Positions 53,890 through 64,000 of a stretch of 64,000 nt of DNA are shown here, piece by piece. Source of the stretch: Tribonema minus (taxonomy: Eukaryota > Sar > Xanthophyceae > Tribonematales > Tribonemataceae); NCBI GenBank assembly GCA_017506865.1, contig JAFCMP010000196.1, forward strand, positions 1 through 64,000. The letters run 5' to 3'. Numbering within the stretch: position 1 is the stretch's first letter; each line of letters begins with the position of its first letter. Both the position numbers and the translations under genes were made by a program. Below the pieces are notes generated by a model. That model searched no databases and was not told the DNA's origin. It worked only from the letters and a program-made list of their open reading frames with translations.

Positions 53890-54925
53890 TGCTGATGGAG
53901 GTAACCTTACAGGACACAACTACTGTAACACTTGAACAAGTGCAGGGAGCAATCATGATGCACTGCAGTCAAGAGACCCACACACAACACAGCTGACCGC
54001 CGTACTGTGGTGTGTGTATTATCGGGGCTGCTCCTTGATAAAATTGTCTGACTCAGCAACCAATAAACGACGGCGGCGTTGTGGCTGTCACAATCTGTAA
54101 CAGTCAGGTGACACTCCGTCATCCGTCAACACAGTCACCCGGGTCCCCCTCAATCTGAAAATGTACTGCAAAGGGGGGCGAACTACACGTTCGCAACATG
54201 ACTTACGATGCAATTCTACACACTGTGATGATTCTGGGCACACACAGTCAACATGCACTGCAGGGCATGCCACAAGATGCCATTCACAAGCCGAGGTCTC
54301 TACCAAGCACACTACTGCACAAGCAGTGCCATCAAACGATGCCAGATGGGCTTGTGTGCCAGCTGGGAACCATCAATCTTGCTGAGCGCGTGTTGTACAA
54401 AGCAGACACCTTGCAAACTGATAGTACTACGTGTGGCACGCTCTAATAGTATGCACATGTGTGTGTCCCTCCAGAGTCTATGCCCATGAGCTCGCCCTGA
54501 CACCCGGTGGGCCAAGTAAGATGCTCTTTGCTGCTTGGCTCCGTGGACTCAAAAAAAGCTTTATGCGACAACGCTGCCGCAGGTGGCTGGAGTGAGATCT
54601 CCGCGAAGGGTTCAAGCTAAATTGCAAGCCCGCACCACATGAGATCAGGACGCCGCCAATGACTTGCACCTTCCCGCCGCAACGTCGCTGACGCTTAACT
54701 GCTGGTTGCGCGTGTCAATGACTCGGAGTGTTTGAGTCCACCGCTGAAGTATTGCAACAAGCTATGGCCACACTCAGAAAAGGCCGAGTACCACAGTGCT
54801 CCTTGAGTACAGAAAGCTCTCGTGTAGTTGCCGGATTAGATGTCTCCGGAAGTCAAACAATGACCCTCCCTTCCGGCTGGTAGTACTTCTCCAACGTTTG
54901 ACATGCTGCCGGCAGTAACACCTGC
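53890..54925 (-). mobile_element. Chromovirus relic: C-terminal pol, 3' UTR and LTR
   Basis: Read on the minus strand it follows the chromovirus from about 10850 to 11670: VKRQ...GGVLISCGAG, then GTACAACACGCGC, GGCACACAAGCCCA, GTGCTTGGTAGAGACC, then a purine run and GTGACTGTG at the LTR start and CAGCTGTGTTGTGTGTG inside the LTR. It is diverged with many small changes, so it is older than the copy at 1-11675. Part of it (54400-54925) recurs at 38600-39150. Confidence 0.75.
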
Positions 54926-57299
54926 CTAATGTAGTGAGTGAGCCAGGCAAGTGCCTGCTCAGATGCTTTGTTGAAGCGTGATGATGGAAGCCCGCAGGAA
55001 ACATTGCCAGCAGCTGCAGCGGCGCCGCATGTCGCCAAGGCTGCAACACCAGATCTTCTTCAAGTTGCTGAGAGACTATGCGCGTAAGCTGTCACCCAGC
55101 CTGCACATACTCCGAGTCCCCGCTGCTCTCTGCCGAGCCTGCAAATACAATACAGTAACTACAGGGCTCATGACAAATGTAGAGCTTCATGTTGCTGATG
55201 AGTGTGTACTCTGCCTTGGAGTGCTGTGTTGGTCATCTATGACGGCCGCATCATAGGAGCCAGATTTATTGGGATAGCACAACATCCAACTCCAAAAGAG
55301 TTGTTCAATTCCTGCAATGCACACATAGCGTGACCGCCAGTGCTACTAGTATAGTAGTCCCAGATGGCTGACCACTGAAATGCAGAACTTGAAGGCATGC
55401 CCACCAGTCATGATCCCCAATGGACCACGAATGGCAACTTGAAGCTGCCAGTGTGAGAGACCGAAGATCTGTGAAAGGCAGCTGATCGCTGTTGCACACG
55501 GCAAGGCTGATTTGAAATTGCAAAGCCCACTATTGTACCTGACCTGCAAGTTTGTTGTCCGCCGCTGACCCTGCTCCATGCAGCATGCTGTGCATCTGCT
55601 CAAGCTCTTCATTTGCAGCTGCCTAGGCTGCTGCCGCTGCCAGTTGCTAGTCCGCATAATGCCCAGCTGGCACTCCAGCGCGCAGGCCCTAGCAAGCGCT
55701 GAGCTGTTGTCCTGTTCCTGCTAAATGGCTACTTTCCCTCCTCGAGAGCGCTGCTGCCTCCATGGAGTAGATGGTGATGTTGAACTTGCTCAGGGACTCG
55801 CCACTGGTGCCGCTCACGCTGATACGCCAAAGTGCCGTTGAGCAACATGTTGTTGTGGAGGACCTGGTGTTACAGTAGCTGCCTCACCGGAAGTACTTGA
55901 AGTTGAACTTTAATGGCCCGGGGGATGACGACGCCCGCAGATGCGCTTGCTTGATGGACTTGCGCAGCATGTGAAGGGTGTTGGCTGCTTCACGCCAGGG
56001 GCACGGCGCTCAAGCCCTCCATGCGGGTATCTGTGGTGAGGGACAAGAGGCACTTGTCAGTACGAGGTAGTGCTGCAGCCCATGTTGCACTGCTGTGGCC
56101 CCTCGTCATGATGGTTGCGTTGGTCACGATGCTGCTGTTGGCAATGCCGCCTCAAGCCAGCTCCCCCATGCAGCACAATGTTGTTTACGCGCACATCTGC
56201 AAATATGCCTCATCCCTCCGCGTGCCTCCCTGCTGCCGCGGCAACAGCTGCGCATGGCGGGCATGACGCCACCGTAATATTGAGCTTTGCTTTGCTGCTG
56301 CTGGTGCAGCACTCTCAAGCGCTGCGTCCATCGCTCAACTGCCATTCGCTGCTGCAGTATGTGCAGCGCCCGCCCATTTGCTGCCGCTGCCAAAGCAGCA
56401 GGACTTACCGTTGAAGTGAAACGCAGGCGTATGCAAACAAGCCCACCGCCTCCCAAAAAAAAGCGCAGCCTAACCCTAACCCTAACCCTAACCCTAACCC
56501 TGGCACGTGCCCGCTGCCGTGTTGCTGGTGCCGCCACAGCAGCACTGGTAGCCACTGCCTGTGCAGCGTCCGCCGCTGTCCTCTTCTGTTGCACATACGG
56601 CGCTTGCATGTGCCGCTGTTACACCAGCTTTGTGCAGTCCGCGCAACGCCCTAGGAGCTGCTGTTATCGCTGCTTCTGGTGCATGGGGTGCAGCGCATGG
56701 GCGCGCCCTCACCGCCGCCGTGCTCCGATGCATCGCTGCTCTGCGCGCTGCACCGCTATCTTTCGCCATCGCCGCCGCCACGGCCGCATTTGCTGCATTA
56801 AGACTTGCCAAGACTAGCGCCGTCGCCGGCGAAGTTGCTGTTACAGTTGCAGTGCTGCATGAGCAGCATTTGCTGCTGCCCCTGATGCAGCAGCGCTAAC
56901 AGATGCTGCACAGCGCCCGCTGGTGCCGCAGCCGGCATGCCGACGTAGCGCTTCGCCGCGCGGCTGTTGCGTGGGCGGCGGTTGCTGCCGACGCCGCAGA
57001 AGATGCGTGCGCCGCAGCCAGCACAGCGCTCAAAGGTGCCATCGCCGCTGCAACGTTCTGTGGTGCTGCTGCTGCAACACGCGCGGCGTTCAATGGCGTG
57101 ATAGCTGGACAGCTGCAAGAGCGCAATCTCAACAGGTAGAAGTACAAACCATTGCGCCCGCAAAGCAATTGCTGAAGCAGCCGGGCATTCAATCCAGTCA
57201 CTCATGTGCGCCCTTAACAGTATCGACATCTCCGTGAAGCAGGGTCAGCATATGGCAGAAACTCCGCGCATGGTGGCGATGGCAGCGGTTTCAAAAGTT
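54926..57299. other. Repeat-rich spacer, no gene supported
   Basis: Several frames of 60-170 codons exist but none shows a known domain, and they alternate with Ala-rich low-complexity sequence (about 56500-57100). It may contain degraded chromovirus or LINE spacer. A telomere-like array lies inside it. Confidence 0.45.
56471..56501. repeat. Interstitial telomere-like repeat (CCCTAA)5
   Basis: Five uninterrupted TAACCC units, the longest telomere-like array in the window. Confidence 0.85.
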
Positions 57300-58330
57300 T
57301 TTCACTTATGGCCCGGGGGCTGGCTACAGCCACACCCACAGCAACAGGGGCACGCCGCTCTGCAATTCCCAGCCTACTCCTGGCTGGGGGGGTCGCTTGG
57401 AACCCCTACAGTAGTATCACTGGGGGGGGAGCGATGTCCTCCCCTCGGCGACAGTCAGAGACAGTGCGACAGCGGCGGCGCCTGCTGCGCGCCAGCTCCA
57501 GCGTGCGCAGCTACTGCGGCGGCGCTGGTGCGGCGCCTGGGCAGCAGCTGCGCAGCTGTGCATTGCAGTGGCAGTGGCGCCCGGGGGTGCTGTGCCAGCT
57601 GCAGCATGTGCTGCTGGTGTAGCGAAGCCGGCGCACATCGCGCACGGACCAGCGGCACAATGGAGCGCTGCAGCAGCAACGGCGCCATCAGATAAGGCGC
57701 CTACTGTGGCGTGCGCAGTGAGCAATGCCCATTTAACAGGAGCGCAATAAATCGGTGCGACGTCCGCAGCGCACGACGGCGGCGCGCAGCTTGCGGCACG
57801 ACTGATTGCTCGGCGCCTGCTGGCGCCACTGCAGTAGCCGCATGCGCCACACATGGCGTGGCTTCTGCACTGGCAGGTGCCGCTGCTATCACATCTTCAT
57901 GGTGCTGCTGCTACTAATAGTATATGCCCGGCGCTTGCTGGGGTTTCCACGCACCTGCGCATGCCGCGAGCCTCAGGGCTGCAGGGCCCAGGCGCCATTG
58001 CCAACGCAGCACTGTGTTGCGCAACTGCTGCTTGGGCGGCGCTCATAGGCGCCACTGCAAAAGCTGCGCGCGCTACGTCTGGCGCAGCGCCTGCAGCCGC
58101 CACTGCTGCAGCAGAGTTTGTGGCACTAGCGGTACGGCACTGCTGCCGCAGTGTTTTGTGCCACAAGAGGTCCGGCACACGAAACCGCCGTTGTCATTTC
58201 AGCTGCAAGCTGTTGCGCAGCTGTTGCTCCCGGCAGCACTCTGGGCGCCCCCGCAGAAGCCGCGTGCGCTACCGCTGGCGCGTCGTCTGCAGATGCTGCT
58301 GACATTGCAGCGCTGGTGCTGGAGCTGATC
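57300..58330 (+). mobile_element. Chromovirus relic: gag-pol junction and Ala-rich linker
   Basis: It matches the chromovirus at about 2425-3000: GCAACAGGGGCAC, CCTGGCTGGGGGG, a TCACTGGGGGGG run and CGACAGTCAGAGAC occur in the same order, followed by Ala-rich linker repeats. The gag stop context is not preserved exactly. The frames are broken. Confidence 0.7.
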
Positions 58331-58499
58331 ACTGATACGTGGTCGTGTGCAGAAACACTGAGGGCTGCACTGCCGAAGTTGCTGGTGACTGTTTTCCCAC
58401 ACGGCTGGGCAGCGCTGCTTCTGGGGGAGCGGATCCGCAGCGCTCATCTTGCACATCTGGCACTGCATCTTTCTCAGGCACTGCAGTGGTTTTTTGTCA

Positions 58500-58745
58500 C
58501 TGCATCAGGCTCGTGCCGTGCGATGACCTCCTCCATGCGCACGTGCGCCTCAGCAATCTTCGTCAATATCCCCGTGAGGCGCTCTCCCTACGCTGACATG
58601 TTGAGCAGCTGCATTTCTGCAATCGTAATCATTTCACTGACCTCCATGACGCTATCGCCGATGGCCACAATACCCCCCCCGCATGACAGGGATCACCTCT
58701 TGCATCAAGAGGTCCACATCATCCTGTGATGCTGCACCGCCGACA
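58500..58745 (-). mobile_element. Chromovirus relic: gag N-terminal region
   Basis: On the minus strand it matches 46-280 of the window: GGCGGTGCAGCATCACAG, then GTGAT-CCTGTCAT and CGCATGGAGGAGGT. It lies head to head with the gag-pol relic at 57300-58330, so the relic is internally inverted. Confidence 0.7.
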
Positions 58746-59637
58746 TCACTTGGAGATATTTGCATTGCAGGTTTGTTGCAGGCCTCTGCTGCAAGTGTGT
58801 GACATCAATGGCTATTGAATGAACTACACACTGGGTACAGCTGAAACGCATTAGACCACTCTGCCACGAGACCTATCATATTTTGACTGTCATTGTGTTG
58901 TTCTGTAGCATCTAGTAGGCCAATCCTTCATCTCAGCGACAATTGCATTGCTTGCGGCACATGATTTAGCTCAATTGAGCATCAGCAGGTTTTCATGTTT
59001 TCTTCATCCTGTCTCGTTGTGTGGCGCCACATGCACACACAGTTCCATCATTCTGAATTACTGAAGCGTATATATGCTAGGCTACTGGCAGCACCACCTG
59101 GATCTTGAGAGATTTGCATTGCAGTTTTGAGTGACACTGCCAGCTGCTATGCTACAGCACTGGCAGTCTGCTGCAAGTGTGTGACATCAATCTGAATTGA
59201 ATAATGTGTTCTTTGGGTCCAGCTGAAACGTATTAGACCACTCTGCCACGAGACCTAATTATTTTGACTGTCATTGTGTTGTTCTGTAGCATCTAGTAGG
59301 CCAATCCTTCATCTCAGCAACAATTGCATTGCTTGCGGCACATGATTTAGCTCAATTGAGCATCAGGAGGTTTTCATGTTTTCTTACATCCTGTCTCGTG
59401 GTGTGGCGCCACATGCACACACAGTTCCATCATTCTGAATTACTGAAGCGTATATATGCTAGGCTACTGGCAGCACCACCTGGATCTTGAGAGATTTGCA
59501 TTGCAGTTTTGAGTGACACCGCCAGCTGCTATGCTACAGCACTGGCAGTCTGCTGCAAGTGTGTGACATCAATCTGAATTGAATAATGTGTTCTTTGGGT
59601 CCAGCTGAAACGCATTAGACCACTCTGCCACGAGATC
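58746..59637 (-). repeat. Array of 382-bp units headed by truncated tRNA-Leu (two units plus a partial)
   Basis: Read on the minus strand, unit starts (GGTCTCG or a variant) lie at 59637, 59255 and 58873, exactly 382 apart. Each starts with the 5' 27 bases of tRNA-Leu and continues TTTCAGCTG. The third is cut by the chromovirus gag relic. No unit here has the tRNA 3' half or box B. Confidence 0.85.
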
Positions 59638-60690
59638 TAATGATCCTGTTTGTAATCATTTTCCTGATGTTCAAACATCTACGTGGATTCAAGGCCTGCA
59701 GGTGACCATCGCCAGCATTATGATGATCTGGCAGACACCACAACGGATACTCAGCCGACTAGTGCAGTGCCAGGGCAGTGAGACTAAGCCGACTAGTATG
59801 GTCCTGGTTGCAATCATTTTCATGCTGTTCAATCATCTAGATTCAAGACCTGCAGGTTATCCCAGACATCTGGCAGGCACGATGACAAAGACTCAGCTGA
59901 CTAGTGCATGTCTGACTCACCCCCCCCCCCCCCCCCCCCTTGCAGCTAGTAGCACCATGATCACGATGACGGTTTACGTCTGAGTTGTGAGTTCATTGTA
60001 GTACACTGACTGGGCGCATGACATTGTGTGATGGCCTTGGCTTCACCTGTGCCATTCGAGATGGTCACCACTGGTGTCAGCCAGCGACCACTTTGCGGCA
60101 CCGTGGTTTGGATGCTGCAGCTGCGGCACCGTGCACGACCGTCGACCAGCCTGAGGACGCACATGGCAGCGGCGGGCACTTGAGCCGTTGCGGCATTGTG
60201 TGACTCTGAGCGGCGGCGCCTCCAGCCCCAAAAACCTGAAGTGCTCGTGCGGCGGCAGCGCGTATGGGGCCACTGGACAACTAGCAGCCATGATCATGGC
60301 ACTTGTCAGCCTGAGTGAGAGCCATCTGCACTTCAAAGAATGAGCGCTGTCAGTGCCGGCAGCGGCAGTGGCGGCGCTCTCAACTGTACGGCACGCCCAT
60401 TCAGGCTGAGCTAAGCACGAACGTCATTCGCAGCACCTACAACGTAGTACACGATGGCTGAAAAGCATCAGCATCATGCGGCACTGCAAGGAGCGTGGCA
60501 CGTGTGTAGTGCGTGCGGCGCTCACTGGCAGCTGTCACCCGTACGCCAACTACTAGTAAGCTAAGCACAGCTGGCATCTGTAGCCTCTATAAGCTAGTAC
60601 ACGATGGCTGACAGCCTAGGCATCAGCAGCACCGCAAGGTGCGCGCACAATGGTGCCACTGCAGCAGCCTGGGCGTTGTAACTTCAGGGA
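59638..60690 (-). repeat. Cassette right copy (inverted partner of 41354-42463)
   Basis: The reverse complement matches 41354-42463 with high identity, including the poly-G run (here about 20 C, 59920-59939) and both sub-repeats (GTAGTACACGATGGCTG near 60443 and a variant near 60595). No gene. Confidence 0.75.
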
Positions 60691-61290
60691 CACTGAACAT
60701 GAGGTTCAAGTCTAAACCATTACTCCTGCTGCCACCTCCTCTCCGCACCCCACGGGGGCGCGCTGCAGCACCTTGCGACAGTATGTATAACAGTAAGCGA
60801 TGGTGTTGCCAACTCAAGTGGGGCTGCGCTGCTCGCATCACAGAAGAGCGTAGAAGTGCGGTTGTCAGCCAGGGCATACGTTCAGGAGAGTTGTTGTTAC
60901 CTTCAGCAAGTGAAGGAATAAGCCAATGTCTACAAAATTCACATGTAGCAATACAAAAACATCAAGGAATAAGCCGACATGTAGAATTCGTTACAATAAC
61001 AGAAACATGATATAAATATCATGTTATATAAGTGGCAATATTCACACCAAGGCGCCATGGGCAAATGCGTCATGGCGAGCTTGGCTCACACTCGGTCACC
61101 GCAACTATTCATCTTGCTGTGCTGGTTTGAGCACCTTCAACAGGCGACTTCCTTAATCAGGCTGCCACAGCATGCCTCGCAGACTGTGTTCAAGACAAAG
61201 TGTGTTCAGTGAAGCTCGGTGAGCAATCGGACAATGAGCAAAAGCAGCAAACGCGTCTATGACAGAGAGCAAAAACTTCGCTTTACTCAG
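60691..61290. other. Spacer, no gene seen
   Basis: It contains AT-rich short repeats (about 60940-61030). The region from about 61290 to 61497 is probably the 3' UTR of the neighbouring minus-strand gene. Confidence 0.45.
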
Positions 61291-61313
61291 TTGACTTGTC
61301 AGCAATCATGTAT

Positions 61314-61318
61314 TTACA
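61314..61318 (-). terminator. Probable polyadenylation signal TGTAA of the right-edge gene
   Basis: TGTAA on the minus strand, about 180 bases after the stop codon at 61498. TGTAA is the usual polyadenylation signal of chlorophycean algae. Confidence 0.5.
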
Positions 61319-61497
61319 TGTAATCACAGGTCTGCCGTGTGTCCGTACAGCATGACCGGGCTCGCTCGTTTGCTTTCGAACATGTGGTGCAGTCTGACAG
61401 GGCGCTACACAACGCAACAGCACTAGCGTATTTGCCTTGCGAGCAGCACTGCAAGACAACCTATATACGTGATGAGAAACTATTGGCCATGCTGCCA

Positions 61498-63934
61498 TCA
61501 TACGCCCTTGGCAATGCGATACACAACGCCATCGATGGTCACACCGTTTGCAGAGCTGAGATCGTCGAGAGTGACCTTGTCGCCATGCAGCGCTTCAGGA
61601 AAGTTCACCTCTCGCAGCTGCTTCATGGCGCGTTGCATCTTGAAGAACGTTGTTCGGCCAAAACCTGCTGCCCTGTGCCTGTTGACCACACCCAAGGTGC
61701 CAAAAACGCTGAGGTGAGTGTGGTCATCATGTGCTCATAACTTTTTCTTGTTGACTTCTGGAGTTTGGTGCTCTGCAAACAAAGTGCATGCGGCTGCTTA
61801 CACTGCTGCACCATGACCCAGTGGTGCCTGGACGCTTGATGCATGTACAGCAACTGATGCATGCACAGCAAGTGCTGATCACGCTATCCACAGACACCGT
61901 AGATGAACCCGCAAAAACTCCCGCAGCACTCTAGGCCATGACCATCCCCGCAGGTATGCTCCTGCAGTCCGCAATAAAACCACTGATGCACATACTTTGA
62001 ACAGCCAGTTGTACATACTATTGCTTTTAATTCTGGCTGATGGCGCAACAAGCTTATATAGCTTATAGGATAGGTATATGTGGTGTTGACAACAAGCTGG
62101 CCAATGTCTGGTCAGCAAATCACACAATGCGCAAGCGCAGTCACCAACAGTTGTGTACATGCCAAGGTTGACTTGCCTGTACTGGCTGGTATAGGCGTCT
62201 TCCAGAAGGCGCAGTGCATTTGCGGTCCCAAGCCCCCTGGACTTGCGGACTTTGACGACGGTGTTGATGCATGCAGCGGCTGTGGCTACCGTGCACTGGT
62301 GATTGTGATTGTACAGCAGGCGCAGCTCATCATTGGTGATGATGCCTGCAGTGACAGAAGTTTTAAATAAAAAAAAAGTGGCATGTGCTATGGGGTTAGG
62401 ATGCAGTTATCGTGTCAGCCCCATCCAATGACAGTTGCTGTGGAAACGCATATTTTTTCAAAAATTACTCCGTCGTCAATGTTGTGACAGGGTAGAGCCC
62501 AGCAGCCATTCACAACGAACACTCATGTGCTACCACTTGTCAATGAACACGCTGTGCACTGGGTGGTAAATCATTTTCGACAATCAACCAAAATGTGCAG
62601 CCTCACTGCCACATCTCGCTGCTTTTACGACCAACCATACGCACAGTCATTGTGGGCAAAAAGTACTGCTCTAGAATGAAAGTATCCACGGGTGCGTGAA
62701 CCTGATCTAACTGAGTAATGAGTCAAGACACTCTGCTAACTGTGAAAGAAATGCTTGTTGCCGCACTGGCAATCCCACAAAACTCCTGACTCTAACGTAA
62801 CATCGCTTTGAAAGCAATACACACATACGACTGGACAAACCATGTTGTGCTCCACAGCTACAGCTACAGGCCCTTCAGATAGAATCTCAAACTGCCCTTG
62901 TTCCAATCATAACCATGCTATTTGCTCCACAATGCTCTTCTCACGTCTCTCAAAGATTCGGCATGGAAGTTCTTACCGTTTGACACCAGGCTGTGCTCCA
63001 CTCCCAGGGGCACAGTGGAGAACAGTTCTGGGCGCACCCCTTCCAACACCTCCCCCTGAACTTCATCCCCTGCTGCCTTCCCCTTCTTTTTCTTTGCAGG
63101 CGGTGGCGGCAGTGGCTGCTGTTGAGCGATGCTGCTGGCCACGTCCTTCAACTTCAACTTCTGCACTAGTGTCAGGCCCATGTCATCCATGATCCTGCAC
63201 TCGCACCAGAATAAAGATAAAACAGCAGCAGTATATTATTAGCGTGCGGGTGCTCAGTAGCTGCTATGTAGCACTGTTACTGCATGAACACACACCAAGC
63301 ACCAGGCTGGTGATGTCCCTTGTATACTCCAAGTACAAAACACCAGGAGCCGCAAAGCCTGCGGCAAGTATATATTCAGAGTAAAGCAGAATTACAGAGC
63401 TGCGTAGGTTGGATACGTCAACCTCAGCTGGCGCGTTACCTATCAATTACGTGTTTCAGTAATTGCTGAGTACATGCCCGCAGCAGCTGATGGACACCAG
63501 CAACTCCTGACATGCTCATCAGTGCCCTGCAAAATTTGTGAGATTCAATTGAGATGGCAATCACGCCGGTTTTAGCCAGCGCGCGCGGAACAGAACGAGT
63601 CAAATGTGCACTGTGCAAACACTACTGACAGTGGATGGTAGTTTGATACTTCTCACGACAGCCACAATGGCATCACAGGCACACTGGCAAGCAACAACAC
63701 GCGCACCCTGATGCAAGTGCAGCAGATGCCAAAACACCTCGAGGTGGTGTCACAGAGGGTATGCAACCACATGCGCGAGGGCATTGAAGTATCCTCAATG
63801 TAAGTAACTCAGGAGTGACTCATCATGACTCACCGGGGTATGTATGCAAGGTCGCGCATGGTCACCACGCCGGCTTCACCCAGCGCAGACAGAATAGGGG
63901 CCCCCAGCTCCCACCGATTCAGGTAGTCCACCAC
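61498..63934 (-). CDS. C-terminal part of an unrecognised multi-exon gene (SAM-like helical domain)
   Basis: Four exons, complement of 63834-63934, 62977-63194, 62177-62345 and 61498-61708, join in phase; the gene continues beyond the right edge. The last intron uses a GC donor (CAG|GCAAGT). The first two exons encode a helical segment (YLNRWELGAPILSALGEAG, MRDLAYI, MDDMGLTLVQKLKL) that looks like a SAM-type domain. A Lys-rich linker (AKKKKGK) follows, then a helical region (IITNDELRLLYNHNHQ) and a C-terminal stretch (GFGRTTFFKMQRAMKQLRE, ANGVTIDGVVYRIAKGV). I do not recognise the whole protein. The consistent phases and conserved-looking sequence make it a real gene. Confidence 0.65.
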
Positions 63935-64000
63935 CTGTCACAGTCATGTACAAGAGTTGTGAGTTAAAACTGATCGTTCATTGTTGCATAGCAATGGGAA

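Noticed and set aside
63480-63525. Possible extra exon of the right-edge gene
   Set aside because: Exons 63834-63934 and 62977-63194 already join in phase (CG|G) and the candidate has no proper donor.
1-64000. CRISPR arrays, bacterial operons or ribosomal RNA
   Set aside because: None is present; tandem repeats here are coding minisatellites, tRNA-headed units or telomere-like arrays, and the genes are intron-containing eukaryotic genes.

Overview
The window is nuclear DNA of a eukaryote, most likely a chlorophycean green alga. The evidence is GC-rich coding sequence, many small exons with GT-AG and occasional GC-AG introns, Ala-rich proteins, TGTAA 3'-end signals, an intact nuclear tRNA-Leu, and chromovirus, LINE and LTR retroelements of algal type. 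Short interstitial (CCCTAA)n arrays suggest a TTAGGG-type telomere. The species cannot be named from the sequence.

Layout. (1) 1-11.7 kb: an almost complete Ty3/gypsy chromovirus whose 5' end lies outside the window. Its pol polyprotein carries a full-motif C5-cytosine DNA methyltransferase (DNMT) between protease and reverse transcriptase, embedded in Ala-rich repeats, and ends with an integrase, a chromodomain and an extra C-terminal module. gag and pol share a frame separated by one UAG. (2) 12.4-18.1 kb: a predicted organelle-targeted PD-(D/E)XK-like nuclease gene and a small gene family (two copies and a remnant), all on the minus strand. (3) 18.5-35.1 kb: two housekeeping genes, head to head across a 228-bp promoter. 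These are a 16-exon Notchless/NLE1 ribosome-biogenesis gene (minus) and a 5-exon mitochondrial-type thioredoxin gene (plus). A 1.3-kb TIR element sits in an NLE intron. (4) 36-60.7 kb: a repeat-dense block. It holds an inverted pair of unknown paralogues, remnants of the same chromovirus family, LINE fragments, a LINE reverse transcriptase split by a gag-only LTR-type element that has a partial inverted A-tailed copy beside it, and two inverted copies of a cassette built of 382-bp units headed by a tRNA-Leu 5' half. One of these arrays ends in an intact tRNA-Leu(CAA) gene. (5) 61.5 kb to the right edge: the last four exons of an unrecognised minus-strand gene with a possible SAM-like helical domain.

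The most notable system is the chromovirus that encodes both a chromatin reader (chromodomain) and a DNA-methylation writer (DNMT). A second theme is local tandem duplication of splice junctions: three unrelated genes (nuclease, NLE1, thioredoxin) each carry extra copies of an exon edge plus its splice site inside the adjoining intron.
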